NCBI GenBank assembly: GCA_949152475.1
Contig: OX424561.1
Span: 26,344,481 to 26,408,480 of the forward strand
Direction: 5' to 3'
Source of the DNA: Terebella lapidaria
Taxonomy: Eukaryota > Annelida > Polychaeta > Terebellida > Terebellidae
Length of the DNA stretch: 64,000 nucleotides
Part shown: positions 1 to 11,800 of the stretch, one piece after another
How positions within the stretch are numbered: position 1 is the first letter of the stretch
Layout of the letters: each line of letters opens with the position of its first letter
The notes under the pieces: model-generated
Database searches by the model: none
What the model was told of the DNA's origin: nothing
Seen by the model: the letters and a program-made list of their open reading frames with translations, nothing else
Position numbers and translations under genes: made by a program

Positions 1-208
1 GATATTTCTTCATGTCAATCTTGAGCAACTCATCAACAAATACATAGATATTTATGTGATTCATGACATTGACTTTCAATAACCATAATAACTACTCACA
101 AAATACATGTGATTAAACATGTTTTCAAATTGTAACCAGTTGAAAGAATGATACTTACTAGGATAGGATGTCCTGTCAGTTGTCTGTGACCTTGACTTCT
201 GACCCCAG
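1..208. other. Intron of copy A (partial)
   Basis: AT-rich sequence upstream of the first visible exon. The last bases (TGACCTTGACTTCTGACCCCAG) match the acceptor region of copy B at 60569-60591 almost exactly, so this is the 3' part of the intron preceding exon 3 of the full gene. No other feature was seen. Confidence 0.7.
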
Positions 209-1365
209 TGATGCTGAAAGGCACCAAGTCAGGTTGTGACCAGGGGGCGTGCGGAGCCTGTACGGTCATGCTCTCCAAGTATGACAGAGGACAAGACAAA
301 ATAAGGTTAGTTTTTTTCTTAATATTTGTAAAGTTTGTGGACTGGACTGGTTCGAATCAGCAACCTTGGGATAACATTTTGTTTGGTGTGTAGTGTTTTC
401 CACGGCACCATCAGACATTCAACGAGGAATGGTCAAATCACAGGACAGTCAATAGCCGAAATGCAAATGATCCTTTCAATACCAGAAATTCTCAATGTAT
501 GGACGTACATGCATATATTTACGGTACTAGTATACATGTCACATGTATTTCTCCATGTAGCCACCATGCAGTGACGGCGTGTCTTGTGCCCTTGTGCTCT
601 GTCCATGGTCTAGCAGTGACCACTGTCGAGGGAATAGGCAGTGTCAACACCAAGCTACACCCTGTACAGGTCTGTTACTATGGTTATATCTACCTCTGTT
701 ACCATAGTTACGAATTCTGAAACGGTTTACACTGTGAAAACCGTATTGGTCCTAATTGTAGCATGGTGAGCCAAATTAAAACCTACTTCAGCAGTGCGCG
801 CAAAATTGAGGTCAAGTTTGAGGTCAAATTTAAGAAAATCACTGAATAATATACCTATAGCCTTCAATTCCCTTTATTATGATTCGAATAACATGAATGT
901 GTGAATTGGAACACTCTTTATTTTATTAGAAAGAGATGCAGTGAATTACAAGGTTTCGAACATCAAAAATTTGGGGGAAAAGAGGTGGCGGCGCTCTACT
1001 TTTAGGGCACGCGCCATTATAACATGTAGCTCCAGTGCAGTATTTGTGTACTACGCATTTGCAGGAAATGTTGGTACGTGCACACGGTACACAGTGTGGA
1101 TTTTGTACGCCGGGCTTCATCATGTCCATGTACACACTGCTTCGGAACAACCCAGAACCCTCAATGGCTGATATAAACAGGGCTCTCAGGGGTCTGTAGA
1201 TGTGTAGAAAAAACATAATAAAACAAGCGAAACAGAAATATACTTAACTTTACCTCATTTGTCCGGTTCAAAGTTGTTCATGTTTTTTTTTTTGTATTTG
1301 AAGGTAACCTTTGTCGCTGCACTGGATACAGACCGATTCTGGATGGATTCAAACCTTTTGCCAAG
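209..1365 (+). CDS. Copy A, exons 1-4: N-terminal 2Fe-2S domains
   Basis: The first exon encodes [14 protein letters not shown], the plant-ferredoxin-type 2Fe-2S loop. The second gives ACLVPLC and AVTTVEGIG. The third gives QCGFCTPGF and the conserved MSMYTLLRN helix. The fourth gives [11 protein letters not shown]. Together they show all eight cysteines expected for the two clusters. The start of the second exon is set at 561, after ATGTAG, not after the nearer CAG at 569-571. Only that choice keeps phase with the previous exon and the family spacing ([11 protein letters not shown]), and copy B supports it with [11 protein letters not shown]. Confidence 0.92.
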
Positions 1366-2779
1366 GTACCATGTGTATCTAGATACCATTAAATGTAAGG
1401 GATTACATACACATACTATTACATCAGCGTTGGAAGTCACACAAAAAATAACTTAGCTCAAAATCATAAATTCCTGCCATATGTATATCGTTTATTTATG
1501 TACACATACATGTAGCTGTGTACATGCAGATGACATTGTCACTCATACACATGCAGAGACATTGTCAATTTGGCTGCACAGTCATAGTATGCAAAAGAAT
1601 TCCTATTGCAGGATTTCTGTCCAATGGGTGACCAGTGTTGTCAGCGCACATCCCCAGAACCAGGAACAGTCATCGACAGTCTGGTGCGTAAAATATACTC
1701 TGTATTCATGTAAACTCTCTCCGTATGTTGTTGCATGAAAACTACTGAAGTGGGAAATTATGTCAAAACATCCCCCTTCATCTAAACATTTAATGGTGAT
1801 GCTGATTTTCACCTCTATCCATGTATCTTCTATGTTCAAGAAATGGAGAATTATATCTATACATGTATCCCCCCCCCCCCTTCGCCTAATTTTCATCTTT
1901 ATCCATGTATCTTCTATGTACAGGAAGGGCAGATGAAGGTTGAATATGACCCAACACAAGATCCAATCTTTCCCAGTGAGTTACAAGTGAGTATACTGTA
2001 TGTGTTGTCATGTCTTCCTCTATATGTGTATATAAAACTTCGGGCGAGATAGTTTCTCTCATTTATAGTTTGTGTCATCGAATTCTCAAAGGATTCACAA
2101 TTCAGTCAAAACAGTCTTATTCTTTGAATACCAAGTTAGAAAACCATTCAAACAATGTTTATACACGTACATAATACATACTATATTTCAACAGATTGAA
2201 AGTTTCTGTTAAAGACCACCTGTCATTAAAGACTACCACACACAAGTGTTCTATTCCGTGTTCGTGTCTACAGCTCTCTCCAGCCCTGGATCAAGAGAGC
2301 GTGACTTTCCGGTCTGGATCAGTGACCTGGATCCGCCCTACAACGCTCCAACAGCTCCTGTACACCAAGGCTCAGTACCCTGGATCTAGGGTTGTCGCGG
2401 GCAACACCACCATAGGTACGTACAAACATTGTAGTGTCCAACAATTCAGATTTTCGATGGATTAGTATCATAACCTTCAGTGAGGACAGATTTTGACCAT
2501 CAAGACACTTTACCAATCTGTCTCAGTCTTGAAATTCTGCCAATTTTGTTTCCAGGTTTGGAGAGAAAGTACAAGGACAAGCACTACCCTGTCCTGATAT
2601 CTGTCTCACATGTGGCAGAACTACACTCAATAACTATGACAGAGACCGGACTACAGCTTGGATCCGCTGTTACACTGGCGCAAATCGAGGACTACATCGA
2701 AGATTTTTTGAGAGATGAGAAAAAACACAACGGTGATTATTAAGGCATTTCGGCAGAAATGCCTTTATGGTTTTAGCAG

Positions 2780-2812
<33 letters not shown>

Positions 2813-5800
2813 CTTTTTTTTTTTTCTTTTTTTTCTTCTTCCGCCACTTTTGGTTTCCGGACGATAACTTTAGATTGCCTTGACGGATCCTTGTCAAATT
2901 TTCACCACAAGTCAGAAATGATATGTGGAAGAACCCTATTCTTTTTGAGCCGGATCCGAGGTCCGTGAGGTCCGTGAGGATGAAATCAAGGCTAATTTTG
3001 AGACTTGCTTTCCGGACGATAACTGGAAAAATATTTATGCAATAGTTGCAGAACTCTGCATGGAGGTTCATATGCCACCAGGGAAGAACCCTATTGATTT
3101 TGGGATCGATCCGTCAAACGACCTTTGACCTAGAGGTCAAAATAATTTTTTGCTGATTCATCCTTGAGGCTTCCTGCATATCTCAGAAACCGTGCATCGT
3201 AGAGCGAAACGGACGTTATTTTCGGACTCGTCGCCCTAGACAAACATCTCTAGGGTGTACTTTTTTTTTTGATCCGGCTCCGAGGTCCGTGAGGTCCGTG
3301 AGGATGAAATCGAGGAACTTGGTTTCCGGACGATAACTCAAAAATTATTCAGGTAAAAGTTGCAGAATTTTGCACGGAGGTTTATATATCACAAGGGAAG
3401 AACCCTATTGATTTTGGGATCGATACCTCAAACGACCTTTGACCTAGAGGTCGAAATAATTTTTTGCTGAGTCATCCTTGAGGCATCCTGCATATCTCGG
3501 AAACGGTGCGTCGTAGAGCGAAACGGACGTTATTTTCGGACTCGTCGCCCTAGACAAATATGTCTAAGGGGTATTATGGATGAACTTTGACCTTGACCCG
3601 AAATTTTTTTGCCGAGTCGGCATTTTTCGTTTTCGTCGATATCTCGGAAACGGTGCGTCCTAGAGCGAAACGGACGTTATTTTCGGACTCGTCGCACTAG
3701 ACAAACATGTCTAAGGGGTATTATGGATGAACTTTGACCTTGACCCGAAATTTTTTTGCCGAGTCGGCATTTTTCGTTTTCGTCGATATCTCAGAAACGG
3801 TGCGTCGTAGAGCGAAACGGACGTTATTTTCGGACTCGTCGCACTAGACAAACATGTCTAAGGGGTATTATGGATGAACTTTGACCTTGACCCGAAATTT
3901 TTTTGCCGAGTCGGCCTTTTTCGTTTTCGTCGATATCTCGGAAACGGTGCGTCGTAGAGCGAAACGCACGTTATTTTCGGACTCGTCGCACTAGACAAAC
4001 ATGTCTAAGGGGTATTATGGATGAACTTTGACCTTGACCCGAAATTTTTTTGCCGAGTCGGCCTTTTTCGTTTTCGTCGATATCTCGGAAACGGTGCGTC
4101 GTAGAGCGAAACGGACGTTATTTTCGGACTCGTCGCACTAGACAAACATGTCTAAGGGGAATTATTGATGAACTTTGAATTTGACCCGAAATTTTTTTGC
4201 CGAGTCGGCATTTTTCGTTTTCGTCGATATCTCGGAAACGGTGCGTCGTAGAGCGAAACGGACGTTATTTTCGGACTCGTCGCACTAGACAAACATGTCT
4301 AAGGGGAATTATTGATGAACTTTGACCTTGACCCGAAATTTTTTTGCCGAGTCGGCATTTTTCGTTTTCGTCGATATCTCGAAAACGGTGCGTCGTAGAG
4401 CGAAACGGACGTTATTTTCGGACTCGTCGCACTAGACAAACATGTCTAAGGGGTATTATGGATGAACTTTGACCTTGACCCGAAATTTTTTTGCCGAGTC
4501 GGCATTTTTCGTTTTCGTCGATATCTCGGAAACGGTGTGTCGTAGAGCGAAACGGACGTTATTTTCGGACTCGTCGCACTAGACAAACATGTCTAAGGGG
4601 TATTATTGATGAACTTTGACCTTGACCCGAAATTTTTTTGCCGAGTCGGCATTTTTCGTTTTCGTCGATATCTCGGAAACGGTGCGTCGTAGAGCGAAAC
4701 GGACGTTATTTTCGGACTCGTCGCACTAGACAAACATGTCTAAGGGGTATTATGGATGAACTTTGACCTTGACCCGAAATTTTTTTGCCGAGTTGGCATT
4801 TTTCGTTTTCGTCGATATCTCGGAAACGGTGCGTCGTAGAGCGAAACGCACGTTATATTCGGACTCGTCGCACTAGACAAACATGTCTAAGGGGTATTAT
4901 GGATGAACTTTGACCTTGACCCGAAATTTTTTTGCCGAGTCAGCATTTTTCGTTTTCGTCGATATCTCGGAAACGGTGCGTCGTAGAGCGAAACGCACGT
5001 TATTTTCGGACTCGTCGCACTAGACGAACATGTCTATGGGGAATTATTGATGAACTTTGACCTTGACCCGAAATTTTTTTGCCGAGTCGGCATTTTTCGT
5101 TTTCGTCGATATCTCGGAAACGGTGCGTCGTAGAGCGAAACGGACGTTATTTTCAGACTCGTCACCCTAGACAAACATGTCTAAGGGGTATTATGGATGA
5201 ACTTTGACCTTGACCCGAAATTTGTCGACATTTTTCATTTTCGTCGATATCTAGTATTATAAATTATTCATCACACCGAAATGCCTCCAAGGCATCTTTA
5301 GGCCTTGACGTCTAGTTCCACAATATGTTTTCTCAGCGTCAAATTTTCCCCCATGCATGTACATGTATTTTACGTCTTTGCAACAATGCAGGGATTTTAT
5401 CACCATTTTTGGGGTGAATCATCGAAAACTATTATACATGTAGAAAGTATGATTCGTGTAACATGTCTATGAATGATTGTAGATTTCACAGTTACACGTA
5501 CTTACACTCCATGTACATTGGTCATATAATTTTTCACATTCGTGGTAAATTTATTCGTTTTTGTACTTTTTCTTGCCTAGATTTGATACAGGGTGGACTT
5601 GTGGCATTTGAGGAGATGCTTAGAACGTTTGCTGCACAACAAACCAAAAACATGGTGGTATGTATATTATAGCCTCTTATCCGGAGTGCATTTTACATTC
5701 AACTTTAAATAAAAGGTCAACAGTTTTTAAGTTATTCTAGATTAGCTTGGTACATGAGTGACACGTGTAATTAAGGCATTTCGGCAGAAATGCCTTTATG

Positions 5801-8800
5801 GTTTTAGCAGAATTTTTTTTTTTTTTTTTTTTTCTTCTTCCGCCACTTTTGGTTTCCGGACGATAACTTTAGATTGCCTTGACGGATCCTCGTCAAATTT
5901 TCACCACAAGTCAGAAATGATATGTGGAAGAACCCTATTCTTTTTGAGCCGGATCCGAGGTCCATGAGGATGAAATCAAGGCTAATTTTGAGACTTGGTT
6001 TCCGGACGATAACTGGAAAAATATTTACGCAATAGTTGCAGAACTCTGCATGAAGGTTCATATGCCACCAGGGAAGAACCCTATTGATTTTGGGATCGAT
6101 CCGTCAAACGACCTTTGACCTAGAGGTCAAAATAATTTTTTGCTGATTCCTCCTTGAGGCTTCCTGCATATCTCAGAAACCGTGCATCGTAGAGCGAAAC
6201 GGACGTTATTTTCGGACTCGTCGCCCTAGACAAACATCTCTAGGGTGTATTATTGTATCCCCCGAACAAAGTTCGGCGGATACTATGGATTTGGCTTCGT
6301 CGTCTGCGTCCGCAGAGATTTTCTTGTGAACGCGCTACAGGCCGCAATTCTCACCCAATCACCATTATTTTTTGCAGGCACATATATAATGGTAAGATCC
6401 CGACACCAATCGATTTTGGTTGCCGTGGCAACTGAATTGGTCGTTTGGGGACACATTTTGCATTGAAAACAGCCTGTTTGAGACACATGGCTTGTGAACG
6501 CGCTACAGGCCGCAATTCTCACCCGATCACCATTATTTTTTGCAGGCACATATATTATGGTAAGATCCCGACACCAATCGATTTTGGTTGCCGTGGCAAC
6601 TGAATTGGTCGTTTGGGGACACATTTTGCATTGAAAACAGCCTGTTTGAGACACATGGCTTGTGAACGCTCTACAGATGGCAATTTTTGACGAATCTCGA
6701 TAATATTTGGAAGTGTTGTTGGGAAGGGCTGTCACACGAAATCAATCGTTTTTTAGAATGATCATATAAATATTAATATGTTAACAGCCTAACTTATTAC
6801 AGAATTTTGAAATATCCATTTTGACATGTATGATCATTCCAATAGCCTGTACAGTGGAAGGTAATGACACTGGTTTCTTGTTCAGAATGGAGAACTGAAG
6901 TTTTCAGTGAAAACAGGACAATATTACTGAATAAGTTAACATTAGTTTTATTAGTTAAGTCTATTATTGTCCACAATAAAAATAGTTAAGACGAGAAACG
7001 TTTATTATTAAGCTCAACAAGGTAAAGGTTTTGTCCAGTACAAATTTCATGGGTGTAACTGAATAAGTTAACATTATTTTTAATAGTTAAGTCTATTATT
7101 GACCACAATAAAAATAGTTAAGACAAGAAATATTTATTATTAACCTCAACAAGGTAAATGTTTTGTCCAGTACAAATTTCATTGGTGTAACCGAATAAGT
7201 TAACATTATTTTCACTAGTTAAGTCTATTATTGACCACAATAAAAATAGTTAAGTCTATTATTGACCACAATAAAAATAGTTAAGATGAGAAATATTTAT
7301 TATTAAGCTCAACAAGGTGAAAGTATGTCCAGTACAGATTTCATGGGTGTACATTATTTAAAGTTAACATTATTTTTACTAGTTTAGTCTATTATTGACC
7401 ACAATAAAAATAGTTATGACAAGAAATATTTATTATTGGGCTCAACAAGGTAAAGATTCTGTCCAGTAGACATTTTATGTCTGTAACCAAATAAGTTAAC
7501 ATTTTTTTTGCTAGTTAAGTCTATTATTGACCTCAATAAAAATAGTTAAGATGAGAAACAATTATTATTGAGCTCAACAAGGTTAAAGATTTGTCCAGTA
7601 CAAATTTCATTGGTGTAACCGAATAAGTTAACATTATTTTCACTAGTTAAGTCTATTATTGACCACAATAAAAATAGTTAAGTCTATTATTGACCACAAT
7701 AAAAATAGTTAAGATGAGAAATATTTATTATTAAGCTCAACAAGGTGAAAGTATGTCCAGTACAGATTTCGTGGGTGTACTGAATAAGTTAACATTATTT
7801 TTACTAGTTTAGTCTATTATTGACCACAATAAAAATAGTTAAGACAAGAAATATTTATTATTGGGCTCAACAAGGTAAAGATTCTGTCTAGTAGACATTT
7901 TATGTCTGTAACCAAATAAGTTAACATTTTTTTTGCTAGTTAAGTCTATTATTGACCTCAATAAAAATAGTTAAGATGAGAAACAATTATTATTGAGCTC
8001 AACAAGGTTAAGGTTTTGTCTGGTAGAAATTTCTGGGTGTAACCGAATAAGTTAACTTTATTTTTACGTGTTAAGTCTATTATTGACCACAATGAAAATA
8101 GTTAAGACAAGAAATATTTATTATTGGGCTCAACAAGGTGAAGGCTTTGTCCAGTAGAGATTTTATGTTTGTGACCAAATAAGTTAACATTATTTTTTTG
8201 CTAGTTAAGTCTATTATTGATCACAATAGCTTTTTATGAAAACATTGATCAACTTTTACTTTGAATTTCAACTTGAGACCATGTTTGGCACAAATTATGA
8301 GTTAAAATATAACTTATGGTGAAAAATTCGATCTGGCTCCAATTTCGTCATCTTGAAATGCAGTTTTGGTCAACTTTTACTTTGAATTTCAACTTGAAAG
8401 CATGTTTGGCACATATTATAAGTCGAAATATAACTTATGGCGAAAAGTTCTATCTGGCTCCAATTTCGTCATCTTGAAATGCAGTTTTGGTCAACTTTTA
8501 CATTGAATTTCAACTTAATACCAAGTTTGGCACATATTATGAGTTGAAATATAACTCATGGCGAAAAGTTTGATCTGGGTCCAATTTCGTCATCTTGAAA
8601 TGCAGTTTTGGTCAACTTTTACTTTGAATTTCAACTTGAAAGCATATTTGGCACATATTATGAGTCGAAATATAACTTATGGTGAAAAGTTCGATCTGGC
8701 TCCAATTTCGCCATCTTGAAATGCAGTTTTGGTCAACTTTTAGTTTGAATTTCAATTTGAAACCAAGTTGGGCAGGTATTATGAGTTAAAATATAACTTA

Positions 8801-11800
8801 TGACGAAAAGTTTGATCTGGCTCCAATTTTGTCATCTTGAAATGCAGTTTTGATTAACTTTTACTTTGAATTTCAACTTGAAACCATGTTTAGCCCATAC
8901 ATGTATTATGAATCGAAATATAACTTATGGTGAGAAGTTCAATCTAGCTCCAATTTCGTCATCTTGAAATGCATTTTTGGTCAAATTTTACTTTGAATTT
9001 CAACTTGGAACCAAGTTTGTAAAATATTCTGAGTTGAAATATAAATAGGTGAAAAGATTGATTTATCTGTATTTTCGTTATTTTATCAAACATGTCGAAT
9101 GGAAATTCATATAAAGAGATTTCAGTGGTGATTTTGAATTCGACCTTCAATAACCTCGGAAAATCAGTGCAGCAGTTTTGGTGGGGAAAAGAAAACAGTT
9201 GTGACTTGGGATTTAACATTTCTCTGGTAATCTTTTTTAGCCCTTGCTCTAGTTTTTCACACTTGACAGTGATATATTTGGGGCAACAGAGATGATAGGG
9301 CTACGGGGGATACACCCAAGCGGTCGTAGGCGACCGGAAGCGTCTAGTTTTTTTTGATCCGGCTCCGAGGTACGTGAGGTCCTTGAGGATGAAATCGAGG
9401 CTGATCTTGAAACTTGGTTTCCGGACGATAATATTCAGGCAATAGTTGCAGAATTTTGCACGGAGGTTTATATATCAACAGGGAAGAACCCTATTGATTT
9501 TGGGATCGATACGTCAAACGACCTTTGACCTAGAGGTCGAAATAATTTTTTGCTGAGTCATCCTTGAGGCATCCTGCATATCTCGGAAACGGTGCGTCGT
9601 AGAGCGAAACGGACGTTATTTTCGGACTCGTCGCCCTAGACAAACATGTCTAAGGGGTATTATGGATGAACTTTGACCTTGACCCCAAATTTTTTTGCCG
9701 AGTCGGCATTTTTCGTTTTCGTCGATATCTCGGGAACGGTGTGTCGTAGAGCGAAACGGACGTTATTTTCGAACTCGTCGCCATAGACAAACATGTCTAA
9801 GGGGTATTATTGATGAACTTTGACCTTGACCCGAATTTTTTTTGCCGAGTCGGCATTTTTCGTTTTCGTCGATATCTCGGAAACGGTGCTTCGTAGAGCG
9901 AAACGGACGTTATTTTCGGACTCGTCGCCCTAGACAAACATGTCTAAGGGGTATTATGGATGAACTTTGACCTTGACCCGAAATTTTTTTGCCGAGTCGG
10001 CATTTCTCGTTTTCGTCGATATCTCGGGAACGGTGTGTCGTAGAGCGAAACGGACGTTATTTTCGGACTTGTCGCTCTAGACAACATTTATCTTATATGT
10101 ATTATGGATGAACTTTGACCTTGACTAAAAAAATTTTTGCCGAGTTGGCATTTTTCGTTTTCGTCGATATCTCGGAAACACTGAGTCGTAGAGCGAAACA
10201 GACTTTTTTTCGGACTCGTCGCCCTAGACAAACATGTCTAAGGGGTATTATTTTAACGGTAAATTTTTTTGCGGAGTCGACATTTTTCATTTTCGTCGAT
10301 ATCTAGTATATATTATAAATTAATCATCACACCGAAATGCCTCCAAGGCATCTTTAGGCCTTGACGTCTAGTTCCATTAACAGTCCATAGGTGGTGCGAT
10401 TGCTTCTGCTTGGTCCAATTCTGATGTCTTGCCGCTGTTGTGTGCACTGACTGCAAGAATTACTGTAGCTTCTAAAGGTTGATTATTCAATCACTTCTGT
10501 CTGATATAAAATAATGGTGTTTATTACATACAGTAGGTTTGGTGTGGAGAGAAAAATTGCATTTCATAACAAGTTGTACCTGTACCTGCTTGGTTCAGAA
10601 ATCATGAGTTTGCTTTACTCCTTCATCACATGTGCAAACACCCGAAACATATTTTCTATTACATGTATGTCAGGTCGTCCAAACAAAACTATCAAAATTG
10701 ACAGAAGATTCTGCAAGAGAGCAGGCAGCACAGAGCTTGGGGAAAATGATGTTATCCTATCAATGGACCTTCCTCACCTGCAAAAGGTTGTTAAAAAAAT
10801 ACACTGAATTATCAGCATTCAAGTTTCGCCAGCTCAAATAAACTTTATGCATGTCTGACATGTACATGCAAATTTTGAATGACAAATTTTCAGGGAAAAC
10901 ATTTTACCCTAAAACTTGAATTCTCGAATTTTGATTCGTTTCAAGGATCAGTTAGCATACAGCATCAAACATGCCAAGCGAGATTTTGACACCCCGCTCG
11001 TCAGTTTGGCAGCAGTTGTGACACTGGATGAAAGCCACGCCACAGTCAAGGACATGAGACTTTACTATGGGAATATCTCCGGCCCGGTTTATTTTGCTGA
11101 GGGAATTACGAAAGCCATTTCTGGAAGGTACATGTAATCCTTGAAAAATTATCATTGACGATCCACTTGCAGTTTCCTTGTGCCAATAAATGTATATATA
11201 GTGGTCCCTGTAAGATAAGACACCTCCGAAATAAGACTTCCCTGTCTTTAAAGACTTTTTTGTATTCCCCAAAGATCAATTTAACATGTAAATGAACCTG
11301 TGAAATAAGACTTCCTGTAAGATAAGACCTCATTTTCTCTACAAAAGGTGAGGTCTTACAATGTATCTTACAGGGACCACTGTAATACATTTGTAGCTAG
11401 ATCATACAGGTATTCCCATACTAGTACACATTTGCATGAAAATGGAGATTGGTTCATTATCTACAATAACATCAACGCTTAAATGTACATGTATCTTTCA
11501 TTTTTTTGTATCTTGCATTTCAATGCAATCCTGTGTGACGTTTGGTAATGACTTGTTTTCGGTGTGGCCCAAAAAACCTGGTTTCTCTGATCGTATAGAC
11601 TTTATGTAACTCCCGCTCGTTGTGATTCGAGAGCCGTCACTAAATTGGTGTCCCCCAACGCTGGTGTATCATCACTCCGTAGCTTACCGGCTTCACTTAG
11701 GCAAGAAGCAACTCAGATGTAAATTGAAGATTTATATACATCAAATCAACTTACAATTGTATGGCTGGTCACCCACGTGACGTACAGATATGAAGTTCAG

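Larger units (their letters stand above)
6253..9347 (+). mobile_element. F1 Helentron/HINE-like element, copy 1
   Basis: The element begins TTGTATCCCCCGAAC, with palindromic arms GTATCC..CCGAAC and GTTCGG..GGATAC around AAA. The 3' end contains CGGGGGATAC (inverse of the 5' terminus), then a perfect hairpin CGGTCG-TAGG-CGACCG, then GAAGCGTCTAG and T. The interior holds a 168-bp direct duplication (starting 6323 and 6491), an approximately 130-160-bp array and an approximately 120-bp array. It is inserted within F2 copy 2. No transposase or Rep/helicase ORF is present. Confidence 0.75.
5771..10371 (+). mobile_element. F2 Helentron/HINE-like element, copy 2, carrying a nested F1
   Basis: Same 5' hairpin and 3' end as F2 copy 1 (TTAAGGCATTT to GACGTCTAG, then TT). 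Its internal 147-bp array is split by the F1 element at 6253-9347; units resume at about 9350-10310. The 3' end lies 12 nt before exon 10 of copy A, so the acceptor's upstream tract is transposon sequence. Flanks are TGTAA before and TTCCATTAACAG after. Confidence 0.75.

Noticed and set aside
569-571. CAG acceptor before TGACGGCGTG for exon 2 of copy A
   Set aside because: Breaks phase with exon 1. The acceptor at 559-560 keeps phase and family spacing, and copy B agrees.
2670-3071. 133-codon - strand frame with poly-Lys, repeated at 5804-6061
   Set aside because: Poly-Lys is the translated T-tract of F2; the rest has no domain.
3480-5240. Possible CRISPR array because of the regular 147-bp repeats
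   Set aside because: Repeats are head-to-tail without unique spacers, inside a eukaryotic transposon; no cas genes.
6283-6735. 150-codon open frame on the - strand in F1 (also 168 codons at 42743-43249), with repeated [18 protein letters not shown]
   Set aside because: It lies across the 168-bp duplication (a multiple of 3), so the repeat stays open by arithmetic. No known domain, and the region belongs to a non-autonomous element. Conservation between the two copies reflects overall element identity.
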